This document shows, piece by piece, positions 16,507 to 24,994 of a stretch of 64,000 nt of DNA. Position 1 is the stretch's first letter. Each line of letters begins with the position of its first letter. The stretch comes from Eggerthellaceae bacterium (GTDB taxonomy: Bacteria > Actinomycetota > Coriobacteriia > Coriobacteriales > Eggerthellaceae): positions 1 to 64,000 of the forward strand of contig CAJTDS010000010.1 in assembly GCA_910575165.1 (NCBI GenBank). Reading direction: 5' to 3'. The position numbers were made by a program, and so were the translations under genes. The notes under the pieces are model-generated. The model worked only from the letters and a program-made list of their open reading frames with translations, ran no database searches and was not told the DNA's origin.

Positions 16507-17685
16507 ATGAACGAACTGGAGCTCAAGTACGGGTGCAACCCGAACCAGAAGCCGTCGCGCATCTACATGAAGGACGGACGCGAGCTGCCCATCACCGTGC
16601 TGAACGGCAAGCCCGGCTACATCAACTTCCTGGACGCGCTGAACTCCTGGCAGCTGGTGCGCGAGCTGAAGGAGGCCACGGGTCTGCCGGCCGCCGCGTC
16701 CTTCAAGCACGTCTCCCCCGCCGGCGCCGCCGTGGGGCACCCCCTCTCCGACACCGACCGGGCCATCTACTTCGTCGAGGACGAGGGTGGGCTCTCCCCC
16801 ATCGCCTGCGCCTACATCCGCGCCCGCGGTGCCGACCGCCTGTGCTCCTACGGCGACTGGGCAGCGCTTTCCGACGTATGCGACGCCGACACCGCCCGCT
16901 ACCTGAAGGGCGAGGTGTCCGACGGCATCATCGCGCCCGGCTACACCGACGAGGCCCTGGAGATCCTGAAGACCAAGAAGGGCGGCAAGTACAACGTGGT
17001 GCAGGTGGACCCCGACTACGTGCCCGCCGAAACCGAGCTCAAGGACGTCTTCGGCGTCACCTTCGAGCAGGGCCACAACAACTTCCGCATCGACCGCGAG
17101 CTTCTGGGCAACATCGTCACCGAGAACAAGGACCTGCCCGAGCGCGCCGTCATCGACATGCTGGTGGCGCTCATCACGCTGAAGTACACGCAGTCGAACT
17201 CCGTCTGCTACGTGAAGGACGGCCAGGCCATCGGCGTGGGTGCCGGCCAGCAGAGCCGCATCCACTGCACGCGCCTGGCAGGCAGCAAGGCAGACAACTG
17301 GTACCTGCGCCAGCATCCGAAGGTGCTGGGGCTTCCCTTCGTCGAGGGCATCCGCCGACCCGACCGCGACAACGCCATCGACGTGTACATCTCCGACGAA
17401 TGCGACGACGTGCTGCGCGACGGCGAATGGCAGCGGGTGTTCACGAGCCAGCCCGAGCCGCTCACCCGCGAGGAGCGGGCAGCGTGGATCGCCACCCAGG
17501 AGGGCGTGACCGTGGGCTCCGACGCCTTCTTCCCCTTCGGCGACAATGTGGAGCGCGCACGCAAGTCCGGCGTGGCCTACATTGTGCAGCCCGGCGGCTC
17601 CATCCGCGACGACAACGTCATCGAGACCGCGAACAAGTACGGTATCGTCATGCCCTTCACCGGCATGCGCCTGTTCCACCACTAG
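16507..17685 (+). CDS. purH: AICAR formyltransferase (stand-alone PurH transformylase)
   Basis: 392 residues corresponding only to the formyltransferase half of PurH. It transfers a formyl group from 10-formyl-THF to AICAR (ZMP), giving FAICAR for PurO. The catalytic Lys-His pair is in SFKHVSPAGAAVG (residue ~69). QSNSVCYVKDGQAIGVGAGQQSR (~240) and SDAFFPFGDNVERA (~338) are family hallmarks. The PurH cyclohydrolase domain is missing; purO supplies that activity. Ribosome site AGGAGG overlaps the end of purO. Expression should follow the upstream ZTP riboswitch, whose ligand is this enzyme's substrate. Confidence 0.93.
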   Translation: MNELELKYGCNPNQKPSRIYMKDGRELPITVLNGKPGYINFLDALNSWQLVRELKEATGLPAAASFKHVSPAGAAVGHPLSDTDRAIYFVEDEGGLSPIACAYIRARGADRLCSYGDWAALSDVCDADTARYLKGEVSDGIIAPGYTDEALEILKTKKGGKYNVVQVDPDYVPAETELKDVFGVTFEQGHNNFRIDRELLGNIVTENKDLPERAVIDMLVALITLKYTQSNSVCYVKDGQAIGVGAGQQSRIHCTRLAGSKADNWYLRQHPKVLGLPFVEGIRRPDRDNAIDVYISDECDDVLRDGEWQRVFTSQPEPLTREERAAWIATQEGVTVGSDAFFPFGDNVERARKSGVAYIVQPGGSIRDDNVIETANKYGIVMPFTGMRLFHH

Positions 17686-17728
17686 GAGGCGCGGAGGAGG
17701 CGGGAGAGAATTTGCATTTCGCCGATTC

Positions 17729-17796
17729 TCTGCCATAAGATTTCGGGCCCCTGACCTGGTATTTCTATAGTTTTACCAGGTCAAGGGCCTGGCAGA
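17729..17796. terminator. long bidirectional terminator hairpin between purH and xdhC
   Basis: GGCCCCTGACCTGGTA (17746-17761) pairs with 17774-17789 at 15 of 16 positions. An outer TCTGCCA (17729-17735) pairs with TGGCAGA (17790-17796). The loop is T-rich on one strand and A-rich on the other. It separates the convergent purH (+) and xdhC (-) genes. Confidence 0.7.
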
Positions 17797-17860
17797 AAAC
17801 GGCCGAATGACAAATAATCACGGCTCTCGCGCAGGGCCGCAAGCCCCCGCGCCGCCGCCC

Positions 17861-18850
17861 CTACCGCCCCAGGCTGGCCTCGTGGCGGTCGCGGGCCTCC
17901 TGGGAGTAGCGGTCGCGATAGCGCACGTCCACCAGCTCCGCCACGATGGCGATGGCCAGCTCAGCCGGGGTCTTCGCCCCGAACTTCAAGCCGATGGGAC
18001 GCTTCACCGCGTCCCACTGCTCCTCGGTCATGCCGCGGGAGATCACCAGGTCGTGCACCGTATTGTTCTTGCCGGCACAGCCCATCATGCCCGCGTAGCG
18101 CACACCCTCGCGCGCCGCCCACAAGCAGCCTTCGGGGTCGAACATGTGGCCGCGCGTGAGCACGCAAACGTAATCCCCGGATGCGGCATGCAGGTCGAAC
18201 AGCTCGTCGAAGTTGCCGCCGCCAAGCAGGATGCGCTCCGCCTCGGGAAAGCGCGCCTCGTTCAGGTAGGCAGGATCGTAATCCACGGCCGTCACCTTGA
18301 AGCCCACATGGTGAGCCAGGGCCGCCACCTCGGCCGCCGAGTCGGAAGCGCCCAGCAGCCACACGCGCACCTGGTCGAACAACGGCACGCTCGTCCAGGT
18401 GAGGCCGTCGAACTGCTCGTTGTGCATGGAGGGCCCGCGCGTGACGTCCTTCATCTGGAACAGGTCGCGGGGCGAATAGGGCCGGCCCGAGACCACCTCC
18501 TTGGCATCGTTGCAGAAAAACACAAGCGGCTGGCCGTCAGCCGAGCCCGCATCTCCGTACTTCTTCGTCACCTCGTTGTCGGTGTTGGCCACGGCGGCGT
18601 CGGCGTCAAAGACCACCTTGAAGCCGATCCAGGCAAGGTCGCCCTCGTCCATGGCACGAGCGGCCCGCTCGAACACCACGGCGTCGCCGGCGCCAAGCGA
18701 TGCGGAGATGGCTGACAGCGTGCTGGGCGACACATGGGGGTTACCCTCGGTAGCCTCGGCCGAGAAGCAGGGAAAGTCATCGACGGACAGGGAGACGGCA
18801 TCGCCCGCGCGCAGGGCCTCGGCGATAGAGCGCAGCTTTTCGGGAGTCAT
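17861..18850 (-). CDS. XdhC/CoxI family protein
   Basis: 329 residues from the ATG at 18850 (ribosome site GAAAGGAAG; a longer frame starts 15 bases upstream). The C-terminal half is a Rossmann domain with VWLLGASDSAAEVAALA, then VDYDPAYLNEARFP, CVLTRGHMFDPEG and PIGLKFGAKTPAELAIAI, matching XdhC proteins that insert sulfurated molybdenum cofactor into xanthine dehydrogenase-type hydroxylases. The usual LTHGH motif reads LTRGH. No molybdenum hydroxylase is in the window, so the client enzyme must lie elsewhere. A purine-hydroxylase role would fit its position among purine genes, but that is inference. Confidence 0.8.
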   Translation of the reverse strand: MTPEKLRSIAEALRAGDAVSLSVDDFPCFSAEATEGNPHVSPSTLSAISASLGAGDAVVFERAARAMDEGDLAWIGFKVVFDADAAVANTDNEVTKKYGDAGSADGQPLVFFCNDAKEVVSGRPYSPRDLFQMKDVTRGPSMHNEQFDGLTWTSVPLFDQVRVWLLGASDSAAEVAALAHHVGFKVTAVDYDPAYLNEARFPEAERILLGGGNFDELFDLHAASGDYVCVLTRGHMFDPEGCLWAAREGVRYAGMMGCAGKNNTVHDLVISRGMTEEQWDAVKRPIGLKFGAKTPAELAIAIVAELVDVRYRDRYSQEARDRHEASLGR

Positions 18851-18987
18851 GGCGCTTCCTTTCAAACGAAATGATTCGCATCCGAGAATAGCACAACTCC
18901 ATCACGCAGAGGAGAGTGGCGCAGGATGACAGAGTGGGCCTCAGATGGCGGCAGGGGGGATGACGGAGGCCCTCCGTCGCTCGCCGT

Positions 18988-19611
18988 TTACACCAGGCCG
19001 CCCTTTACGGACACTTTGCGGGTTTGCGGGTCTACGGACACGCGGCCCTCGGCCAGGGCGCGCAGCACCTGGGGGTACAGGACGTGCTCCACGGCGTGGA
19101 TGCGCGCTTCCAAGTCGTCCAGGCCGTCGTCGTCGAACACCTCCACGGCCCGCTGGGCGATGATGGGGCCGCGGTCGTAATCCTCGTTGGCGAAGTGCAC
19201 GGTGACGCCCGTGACCTTCACACCGGCATCGAAGGCCTCCTGGATGGCATGGGCGCCCTTGAAGGCGGGCAGCAGCGCCGGATGCAGGTTCACCACGCGG
19301 TCGGGGAACGCGTCCAGCATCACAGGCGTGACCTTGCGCATGTAGCCGGCCATGACCACGTACTCGGCGCCCGCCTCGCGCAAGGCGCCCACGATCATGG
19401 CGTCGGCGGCATCCGGGTCGGCGTAGAGCTCGCGGTTCATGATCAGCACGGGGATGCCGGCAGCCTCGGCCCGCTTGATGCCGAAGGCGTCAGGGCGCGA
19501 CGACACCGCCAGCACGACGTCAGCCGGCAGTCCGTCGCCGCAGGCATCCACGATCGCCTGCAGGTTCGTCCCGCTTCCCGAAAACAACACGCCCACCTTG
19601 AGCTTTTCCAT
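18988..19611 (-). CDS. purN: phosphoribosylglycinamide formyltransferase
   Basis: A 207-residue GAR transformylase, step three of purine synthesis, using 10-formyl-THF. Motifs: VLFSGSGTNLQAI near the N-terminus; the catalytic triad Asn in VVNLHPALLPAFKG with His two residues on; and the Asp in the ANEDYDRGPIIAQ loop. Length is normal. The start at 19611 has GAGAGGTG upstream; the frame extends about 60 codons further without support. It is on the same strand as purM and purF, though a lipoprotein gene lies between. Confidence 0.95.
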   Translation of the reverse strand: MEKLKVGVLFSGSGTNLQAIVDACGDGLPADVVLAVSSRPDAFGIKRAEAAGIPVLIMNRELYADPDAADAMIVGALREAGAEYVVMAGYMRKVTPVMLDAFPDRVVNLHPALLPAFKGAHAIQEAFDAGVKVTGVTVHFANEDYDRGPIIAQRAVEVFDDDGLDDLEARIHAVEHVLYPQVLRALAEGRVSVDPQTRKVSVKGGLV

Positions 19612-19806
19612 CCCGCACCTCTCTCGCCCGACCGCAGGGCCGCCTCGCACGAAAAACGACTCAGCCCAGTATAGCGAAGGAAAGCGCATTATCGGACAGA
19701 GACCGGCGAAACGGACAGCCTTAGCAAGCGATGCCGCGCGGCTCAGCTTCCCGAAGTCGCAAACGGCCGAACCTATCCATCGACCAGATTTCACCCGCAA
19801 GCGAAA

Positions 19807-19833
19807 GCGCCCCCGCCGCGGTGGCGAGGGCGC
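19807..19833 (-). terminator. terminator of the lipoprotein gene
   Basis: On the minus strand GCGCCCTCGCC and GGCGGGGGCGC form an 11-bp stem (one G-T pair) followed by TTTCGCTT, 45 bases after the lipoprotein stop. Confidence 0.65.
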
Positions 19834-19877
19834 GATTGGCCGAAGACCCGGCTGAAGCCGGACCTCATGCCGAATGC

Positions 19878-20789
19878 CTAGTTCGTGCCGGGGGTCAGGC
19901 AGGCGAAGCCGTAGTCGGCGCTGCCTCCATCGAAGGTGGCGTTGATGAAGTAGAAGTAGCCGGGCTCCATGGTAAAGGCCACGGCGCCGGGCATCCCATC
20001 GCCTGCGGTCGTCTCCACAGGCTGGGTGGTCGCCTGCAGGCGCGTACGGTCCACGGTGGGCTGGCCGCCGTCGGTCTTGCCCATCTCCACGCGGCTCACC
20101 TGCACGGACACCGGCGTCGCCAGGAAGGACACGGTGGCTTCCGTAGGCCCTTCCACCCGCGCGTCCGCAACGCCGTCGCGCAGCGTGCCGTCATCGGTGA
20201 AGGGGGTCCCGGCCAAGACGGCATCGGAGGCGCCTTCGGGGGTATCCGCGGCGAAATCGCTGCGATATGCCTCGAGCAGCGACGTCACGACGGCGAGGTC
20301 GGTCCTGTAATCCAGCGAGCCGGAGGGCACCTCGTTGGGGTCCAAAGCAGCGCCCGTGCCCACCGATTCCACCAGGTCGGCGTATCGGTCGGCATCGGCG
20401 GGGCTGCCCACCTCGATCACCTGCACCTTGTAGATGCCCGGGTACTGGCCCGGATAGCTCTCCAGCATGATGCCGTTGCCGGTCACTTCCACGATGTTGC
20501 CCACCGCAAGGTCGCCGTTCGCCATAGGCTGGCCGTCAGCGTTCAGCACGGCGCCTTCGGGAAGCGTGGGATAGTAAGGCGTCTGGGTCTGCTGGTCCAC
20601 GAACAGCACCGACGCGCCGTCCTGCATGACCACCATGGCCGTGGACACCTGCTCGTCGGAAGCCCTCATGGCTGCAGCTCCCTCCTCCCCCTCGGAACCG
20701 GAGTCACCGGAGGAGCAGGCGGTCAGGCAGACGGCCATCGCGCAGGCGGCCGCCAGGGCAAGGGTGCGCGTCACGCGCGAAGAGTTCAT
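19878..20789 (-). CDS. secreted lipoprotein of unknown function
   Basis: 303 residues from an ATG with AAGGAGG upstream. The signal peptide ends in the lipobox LTAC, followed by a Ser/Gly/Glu-rich spacer, so the mature protein should be anchored to the outer face of the membrane. The next part (NGDLAVGNIVEVTGNGIMLESYPGQYPGIYKVQVIEVG) reads like the small beta-barrel seen in lipoproteins that bind metals or cell-wall polymers. The C-terminal ~150 residues are beta-rich. It is monocistronic by its own ribosome site and terminator. I cannot assign a function. Confidence 0.8.
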   Translation of the reverse strand: MNSSRVTRTLALAAACAMAVCLTACSSGDSGSEGEEGAAAMRASDEQVSTAMVVMQDGASVLFVDQQTQTPYYPTLPEGAVLNADGQPMANGDLAVGNIVEVTGNGIMLESYPGQYPGIYKVQVIEVGSPADADRYADLVESVGTGAALDPNEVPSGSLDYRTDLAVVTSLLEAYRSDFAADTPEGASDAVLAGTPFTDDGTLRDGVADARVEGPTEATVSFLATPVSVQVSRVEMGKTDGGQPTVDRTRLQATTQPVETTAGDGMPGAVAFTMEPGYFYFINATFDGGSADYGFACLTPGTN

Positions 20790-20899
20790 AGGTACCTCCT
20801 TGGATGCATCCGATAGGTAAAACCAGTATAGCCGCGGGAAGGCAACGGCGGGGAAACGCGCCCGCAACCGATGGGCAGACCCCGCGCACGAGGCAGGTC

Positions 20900-22000
20900 C
20901 TACAGCAGTGCGCCCTCGTTGACGTAGGCCACCTTGCCGCTACCGGCCACTACCTGGCCGACCGGGTACACGGTCTCCCCCGCCTCCGCCAGGGCCGCGC
21001 ACACCTCGTCGGCAGCCATGGGATCCACCGCCAGCACCATGCCCAGACCCATGTTGAAGGTCTTCAGAGCCTCGTCCTCGGAAAGGTTGGCCGCATCGCA
21101 CACGTAGCGCACGATGGCGGGCACCGGCCACGCGCCCAGCTGCACCTGCGCATCCACCCGCTCGTTCAGGGCGCGGTTAAGGTTCTCGGTGATGCCGCCG
21201 CCGGTGATATGGGCCAGGGCGTGCACGGCGCCGGGGCAGCGGCGAAGCACCTCGAGCACCGGTTTCACGTAGATGCGGGTGGGGGCCAGCAGCGACTCGG
21301 CCACCGACAGGCCCTCGAGCGCCTCGCAGGGGGCAACAAGCTCCTCGACCGACCTGCCCTCCACGCACACCTTGCGGGCGAGCGAGTAGCCGTTGGAGTG
21401 GATGCCGCTGGACGCCAGGCCGATGAGCGCATCGCCCACCTGCACCTGCTCCGGGTCCAGCATGGCTGGCCGGTCGACCACGCCCACGCAGAAGCCGGAC
21501 AGGTCGTAGTCGGCCGGGTCCATGACGCCGGGATGCTCGGCCATCTCGCCGCCGATGAGGGCGCACCCAGCCTGGCGGCAGCCCTCGCCGATGCCGGAGA
21601 CCACCTGAGCCACGGCCTGGGAATCCAGCTTGCCCACGGCGATGTAGTCCAGGAAGAACAGCGGCTCGGCGCCGGTGGCCAAAATGTCGTTGGCGCACAT
21701 GGCCACAAGGTCGATGCCCACAGTGTCGTTCTTCCCCACCAGCTGGGCCACCTTGAGCTTCGTGCCCACGCCGTCGGTCCCACTCACCAAAACGGGATCT
21801 GCCATGCTTTTCGCCGCAGCGATGGAAAACAGGCCGCCAAAGCCGCCGATGTCGCCGATGACCTCGGGCCGGTAGGTGGAATGCACCGTCTCCCTGATTG
21901 CCTGCACCGCGCGGGCGCCCTCCTGGATATCGACGCCGGCGTCGGCGTAGGTGACGCTGGCGGCAGCGACGGTCTCTTCGGCAACATTGCGCTCGGCCAT
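20900..22000 (-). CDS. purM: phosphoribosylformylglycinamidine cyclo-ligase
   Basis: 366-residue AIR synthetase, step five of purine synthesis, ATP-dependent. Signature pieces are VLVSGTDGVGTKLKVAQ (residue ~72), CANDILATGAEPLFFLDY, GGEMAEHPG, SSGIHSNGYSLAR, ITGGGITENLNR and NMGLGMV. Length and order are normal for PurM/PurL-fold enzymes. The start at 22000 has a GGAGAG ribosome site. A 98-bp gap separates it from purF, transcribed in the same direction. Confidence 0.96.
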   Translation of the reverse strand: MAERNVAEETVAAASVTYADAGVDIQEGARAVQAIRETVHSTYRPEVIGDIGGFGGLFSIAAAKSMADPVLVSGTDGVGTKLKVAQLVGKNDTVGIDLVAMCANDILATGAEPLFFLDYIAVGKLDSQAVAQVVSGIGEGCRQAGCALIGGEMAEHPGVMDPADYDLSGFCVGVVDRPAMLDPEQVQVGDALIGLASSGIHSNGYSLARKVCVEGRSVEELVAPCEALEGLSVAESLLAPTRIYVKPVLEVLRRCPGAVHALAHITGGGITENLNRALNERVDAQVQLGAWPVPAIVRYVCDAANLSEDEALKTFNMGLGMVLAVDPMAADEVCAALAEAGETVYPVGQVVAGSGKVAYVNEGALL

Positions 22001-22098
22001 GGGCTCTCCTCCGGTTTGCGTGCGGGGTTTCGTCAGCTGCCTATTATAGGCCAAGGCCGCACCCCCGAGGCGGAGCGCACGGGTTCCCCAGAAGCAAC

Positions 22099-23508
22099 CT
22101 AGCCCAGCGGCACGGGCACCGGGTAGTCGCCGGTGAAGCACGCCTCGCAGAAACCGGGATGGCGCACGCCCGAAACGCTCTCTCGCAGTCCCTCGATGCT
22201 GATGAAGGCCAAGGAGTCGGCCCCTATCCAGCGGGTCATCTGCTCCAGGTCCATGTTGGCGGCGATGAGCTGGTCGCGGGTGTCGGTGTCGATGCCGTAG
22301 AAGCAGGGCCACAGTACCTCGGGGCTCACGATGCGCAGGTGCACTTCGGCCGCGCCCGCCTCGCGCAGCATGGCCACCAGCTTCTTGGAGGTGTTGCCGC
22401 GCACGATGGAGTCATCGATGACCACAAGGCGCTTGCCCGAAATCACCGACGGCAGCGGGTTGAGCTTCAGCCGGATGCCCAGCTGGCGCATGGACTGGGT
22501 CGGCTGGATGAAGGTGCGGCCCACGTAGCGGTTCTTCACGATGCCGTCGGTGAAGGGGATGCCGCTTGCCTCGGAGAAGCCCAGGGCCGCGGGCACGCCG
22601 GAGTCGGGCACGCCCAGCACCAGGTCGGCCGCAGCCGGCGCCTCCCTCGCCAGGATGCGACCCATGGCGCGGCGTGATTGATAGACGCTCTGGCCGTCTA
22701 TCACCGAGTCGGGGCGAGCGAAGTACACGTACTCGAAGATGCACGACGCGCGCCGACCGGCCGGCACCCCCTGCTCGCTAGTCATGCCCTCGGCGGAGAA
22801 GCGCACGATCTCGCCGGGAGCCACGTCGCGCAGGTAGGCGGCGCCTACGATGTCAAGCCCGCAGGTCTCGCTGGAGACCACCCAGCCTCGGCCCTCGGGC
22901 AGCTCGCCGATGCACAGCGGGCGGATGCCGTTGGGGTCGCGGAAGGCGTAGAGCGCATCAGGGCTGGCAAGCACCATGGCGTAGGCGCCCGAAAGCTGCT
23001 CCATGGCGAAGCGGATGCCGTCGCGCAGGTGATGGGTCTTGCGGGTGATGGCGCCGATGACCTGGGCGGCCACTTCGGAATCGGTGCCGGCGCGGAAACG
23101 CACCCCCTCGGCGGCCAGCTGCTCGCGGATGCCTTCCGTGTTCACCAGGGTGCCGTTGTGGGCCAAGGCTATGAGCACCTCGTCGATGGCGGAGATGTGG
23201 GGCTGGGCGGCCTCCCATGAGGAAGCGGCGCCGCTCGTGGAGTAGCGGGCGTGCCCCACGGCCACGAACCCCTTGAGGGCCGAGAGCTTCGCCTCGTCGA
23301 AGGCTTGGGTGACCAGGCCCAGGTCCTTCGATACCAGCACCGTGGAGCCGTCGGCCACCGCGATGCCCGCGCTCTCCTGCCCCCGATGCTGCAGCGCCTG
23401 CAAGCCGTAGCAGGTCATGCGGGCCACGTCCTCGCCCGGGGCGTACACCCCGAAGACGGCGCACTCCTCTTCCATCCGGTCGGGTTTCTGCGTCGCCTCG
23501 TCTGCCAT
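22099..23508 (-). CDS. purF: amidophosphoribosyltransferase
   Basis: 469 residues; the first committed step of purine synthesis, PRPP + glutamine to phosphoribosylamine. The N-terminal Ntn glutaminase domain begins at Cys16 (EEECAVFGVY) after a 15-residue propeptide of the kind removed in the B. subtilis-type enzyme. LQHRGQESAG and ARYSTSGA follow. The C-terminal phosphoribosyltransferase domain has the PRPP loop LVVIDDSIVRGNTS (residue ~355). The ATG lies four bases after the sortase stop, and the sortase 3' end supplies GGAGAGGCGG, so the two genes are translationally linked. Confidence 0.96.
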   Translation of the reverse strand: MADEATQKPDRMEEECAVFGVYAPGEDVARMTCYGLQALQHRGQESAGIAVADGSTVLVSKDLGLVTQAFDEAKLSALKGFVAVGHARYSTSGAASSWEAAQPHISAIDEVLIALAHNGTLVNTEGIREQLAAEGVRFRAGTDSEVAAQVIGAITRKTHHLRDGIRFAMEQLSGAYAMVLASPDALYAFRDPNGIRPLCIGELPEGRGWVVSSETCGLDIVGAAYLRDVAPGEIVRFSAEGMTSEQGVPAGRRASCIFEYVYFARPDSVIDGQSVYQSRRAMGRILAREAPAAADLVLGVPDSGVPAALGFSEASGIPFTDGIVKNRYVGRTFIQPTQSMRQLGIRLKLNPLPSVISGKRLVVIDDSIVRGNTSKKLVAMLREAGAAEVHLRIVSPEVLWPCFYGIDTDTRDQLIAANMDLEQMTRWIGADSLAFISIEGLRESVSGVRHPGFCEACFTGDYPVPVPLG

Positions 23509-23512
23509 GGTG

Positions 23513-24589
23513 CTACTCCGCCGCCTCTCCAGCCGCCTCGCCGATCGCCGCCTGCGCGTCTTCATCGCCAATGCCCTCGGTTATGGTGCCGCCGTTCTCG
23601 ACAGCCGTCTCGCCGTCGGCCTCGTCGCCGCTTTCGGGCGCCGCATCCTGGCCGTCGTCGCCGGAGCTTTCGCCGGCATCGGGCGCCGTCCCGTCGAAAC
23701 GCACCTCCTGGTACACGTAGGCGAACAGCACCCAGCGTCCGTCGCTGGCAAGGTTGTCGCAGGTGGCGAACGCGAAGGTCTTGGGGATGTCGGAAGCCGC
23801 CGGCACGTCGGAGGGCACCGCCACGGCGGAGCGGTCCATCTTGTCCTGCACGTAGCTGGCGAAGGCCGCATCGGTTTCGAAAACCACCTGGGCCAGCGGG
23901 TCGTCGGCGGGCACGTGGTCGATGGCGAAGGTGCGCAGCAGGTAGTTCGCCTGGGGCGTGAGCAGGTACACGTCGCGATGGGAATTGAACAGGGCCGCGT
24001 CGCCGAACGTGGAGAAGGCGGCGAACATGGAGCCGTCGTTCATGTGGTGGCCGTAGATGATGTTGTTGCGGTCCCTGAAGCCTGGGTCGTTGTCAGCGGA
24101 TAGGAACACGGTGCCGAACTGGGCGAGCCAGCCGCCCTGACCCTTGAAGTCGTGGTGCAGGTAGTACTCGTCGTCATCGCCCTGCACGATAGGGTAGTTG
24201 ACCACGGTGCCGGGAACGTAGATCCAGGCCACGATGTCGGGGTTGATGGCGCGCAGCGCGTCCCAGTCGACGTCCAGCGCATCCGAGGTCAGCGCCTCGT
24301 CGGCCGTGGCGCCGCTCAAGGCGACGTCCAGGTCGGCCACCGCAAGCCCCACGCGCTCGACGTCCTTGTAGGTCTGCTGCCCCTGCCAGTAGCTGAAGGC
24401 GATGGCGCCCAGGGCGACAACCGCCCCCACGAACACCACGAGCGCAACCCAGAACACGATGCGCCACACGCGGCCCTTCTTCTTGGAGGGCATGACAGGG
24501 TACTGGACCTCGCCGGTGGCCTGGGCGTGCATGCCCGGCCGAGAGAAGAAGTCCTCGGGTTCGGCGTTCTTTTTGCTCTTCCAGCCCAT
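23513..24589 (-). CDS. srtB: class B sortase
   Basis: 358 residues: a cytoplasmic start, one membrane anchor (~42-66), then a sortase domain. Catalytic residues are visible: His in IIYGHHMNDGSMF (~186), Cys in FAFATCDN (~273), and Arg in DGRWVLFAYV (~282). The YYLHHDFKG stretch is typical of class B. An acidic Gly/Glu/Asp tail of about 65 residues after the domain is unusual. No LPxTG/NPxTN substrate is encoded nearby. It is immediately upstream of purF with four bases between. The start has no good ribosome site; GAGAAAGG is 14 bases away, so the start is less sure than the function. Confidence 0.88.
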   Translation of the reverse strand: MGWKSKKNAEPEDFFSRPGMHAQATGEVQYPVMPSKKKGRVWRIVFWVALVVFVGAVVALGAIAFSYWQGQQTYKDVERVGLAVADLDVALSGATADEALTSDALDVDWDALRAINPDIVAWIYVPGTVVNYPIVQGDDDEYYLHHDFKGQGGWLAQFGTVFLSADNDPGFRDRNNIIYGHHMNDGSMFAAFSTFGDAALFNSHRDVYLLTPQANYLLRTFAIDHVPADDPLAQVVFETDAAFASYVQDKMDRSAVAVPSDVPAASDIPKTFAFATCDNLASDGRWVLFAYVYQEVRFDGTAPDAGESSGDDGQDAAPESGDEADGETAVENGGTITEGIGDEDAQAAIGEAAGEAAE

Positions 24590-24691
24590 AGGAGGTCAAA
24601 GCGCCTTTCTCTTCGCCGCGCTCCCAACGCGCGCCGACCACCGGTCGGCATGGTAGCGCTCGTCCGTTTCCGTTTCGTTACCATAATACGG

Positions 24692-24721
24692 CGAAGCGCC
24701 CCCTACACACGAGGCGCTTCG
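24692..24721. terminator. hairpin downstream of the 38-residue peptide gene
   Basis: CGAAGCGCC (24692-24700) pairs perfectly with GGCGCTTCG (24713-24721). The T-run (GCTTTTC) follows on the plus strand, so it is a better terminator for plus-strand transcripts, although the nearest upstream gene is on the minus strand. Confidence 0.5.
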
Positions 24722-24776
24722 GCTTTTCAATCACTTTTCAGAATCGGGGCGGCTTGCCCCGGCAAAGCAGCGTTCG

Positions 24777-24893
24777 CTACTTCTTCATCTCGTCGATGAA
24801 GCCCTTGCCGATGAAGGCGATGAGGATGATGACGATGATGGCCGCCACGATCCAAATGGCGTAATCAGGGATGGTGACTCCGAACAGTTCCAT
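24777..24893 (-). CDS. 38-residue single-span membrane peptide
   Basis: A short frame: [14 protein letters not shown], a run of Ile/Val/Ala forming one membrane helix (residues ~13-29), then [10 protein letters not shown]. Charges put the C-terminus in the cytoplasm. AAAGAG lies about seven bases before the ATG. The clean hydrophobic/charged layout and its isolated place between pap and the sortase gene argue that it is real. Function unknown; it resembles small regulators of membrane proteins only in general form. Confidence 0.6.
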   Translation of the reverse strand: MELFGVTIPDYAIWIVAAIIVIILIAFIGKGFIDEMKK

Positions 24894-24994
24894 GGTTCGC
24901 TCTTTTCTATCCAGCGCCGGCAAGGGCGCGCCGAACTTCTTTCAGACGGCTTCCGCTCCGCAGAGCATAGCGCATTAAGATTACCCCAACATCA

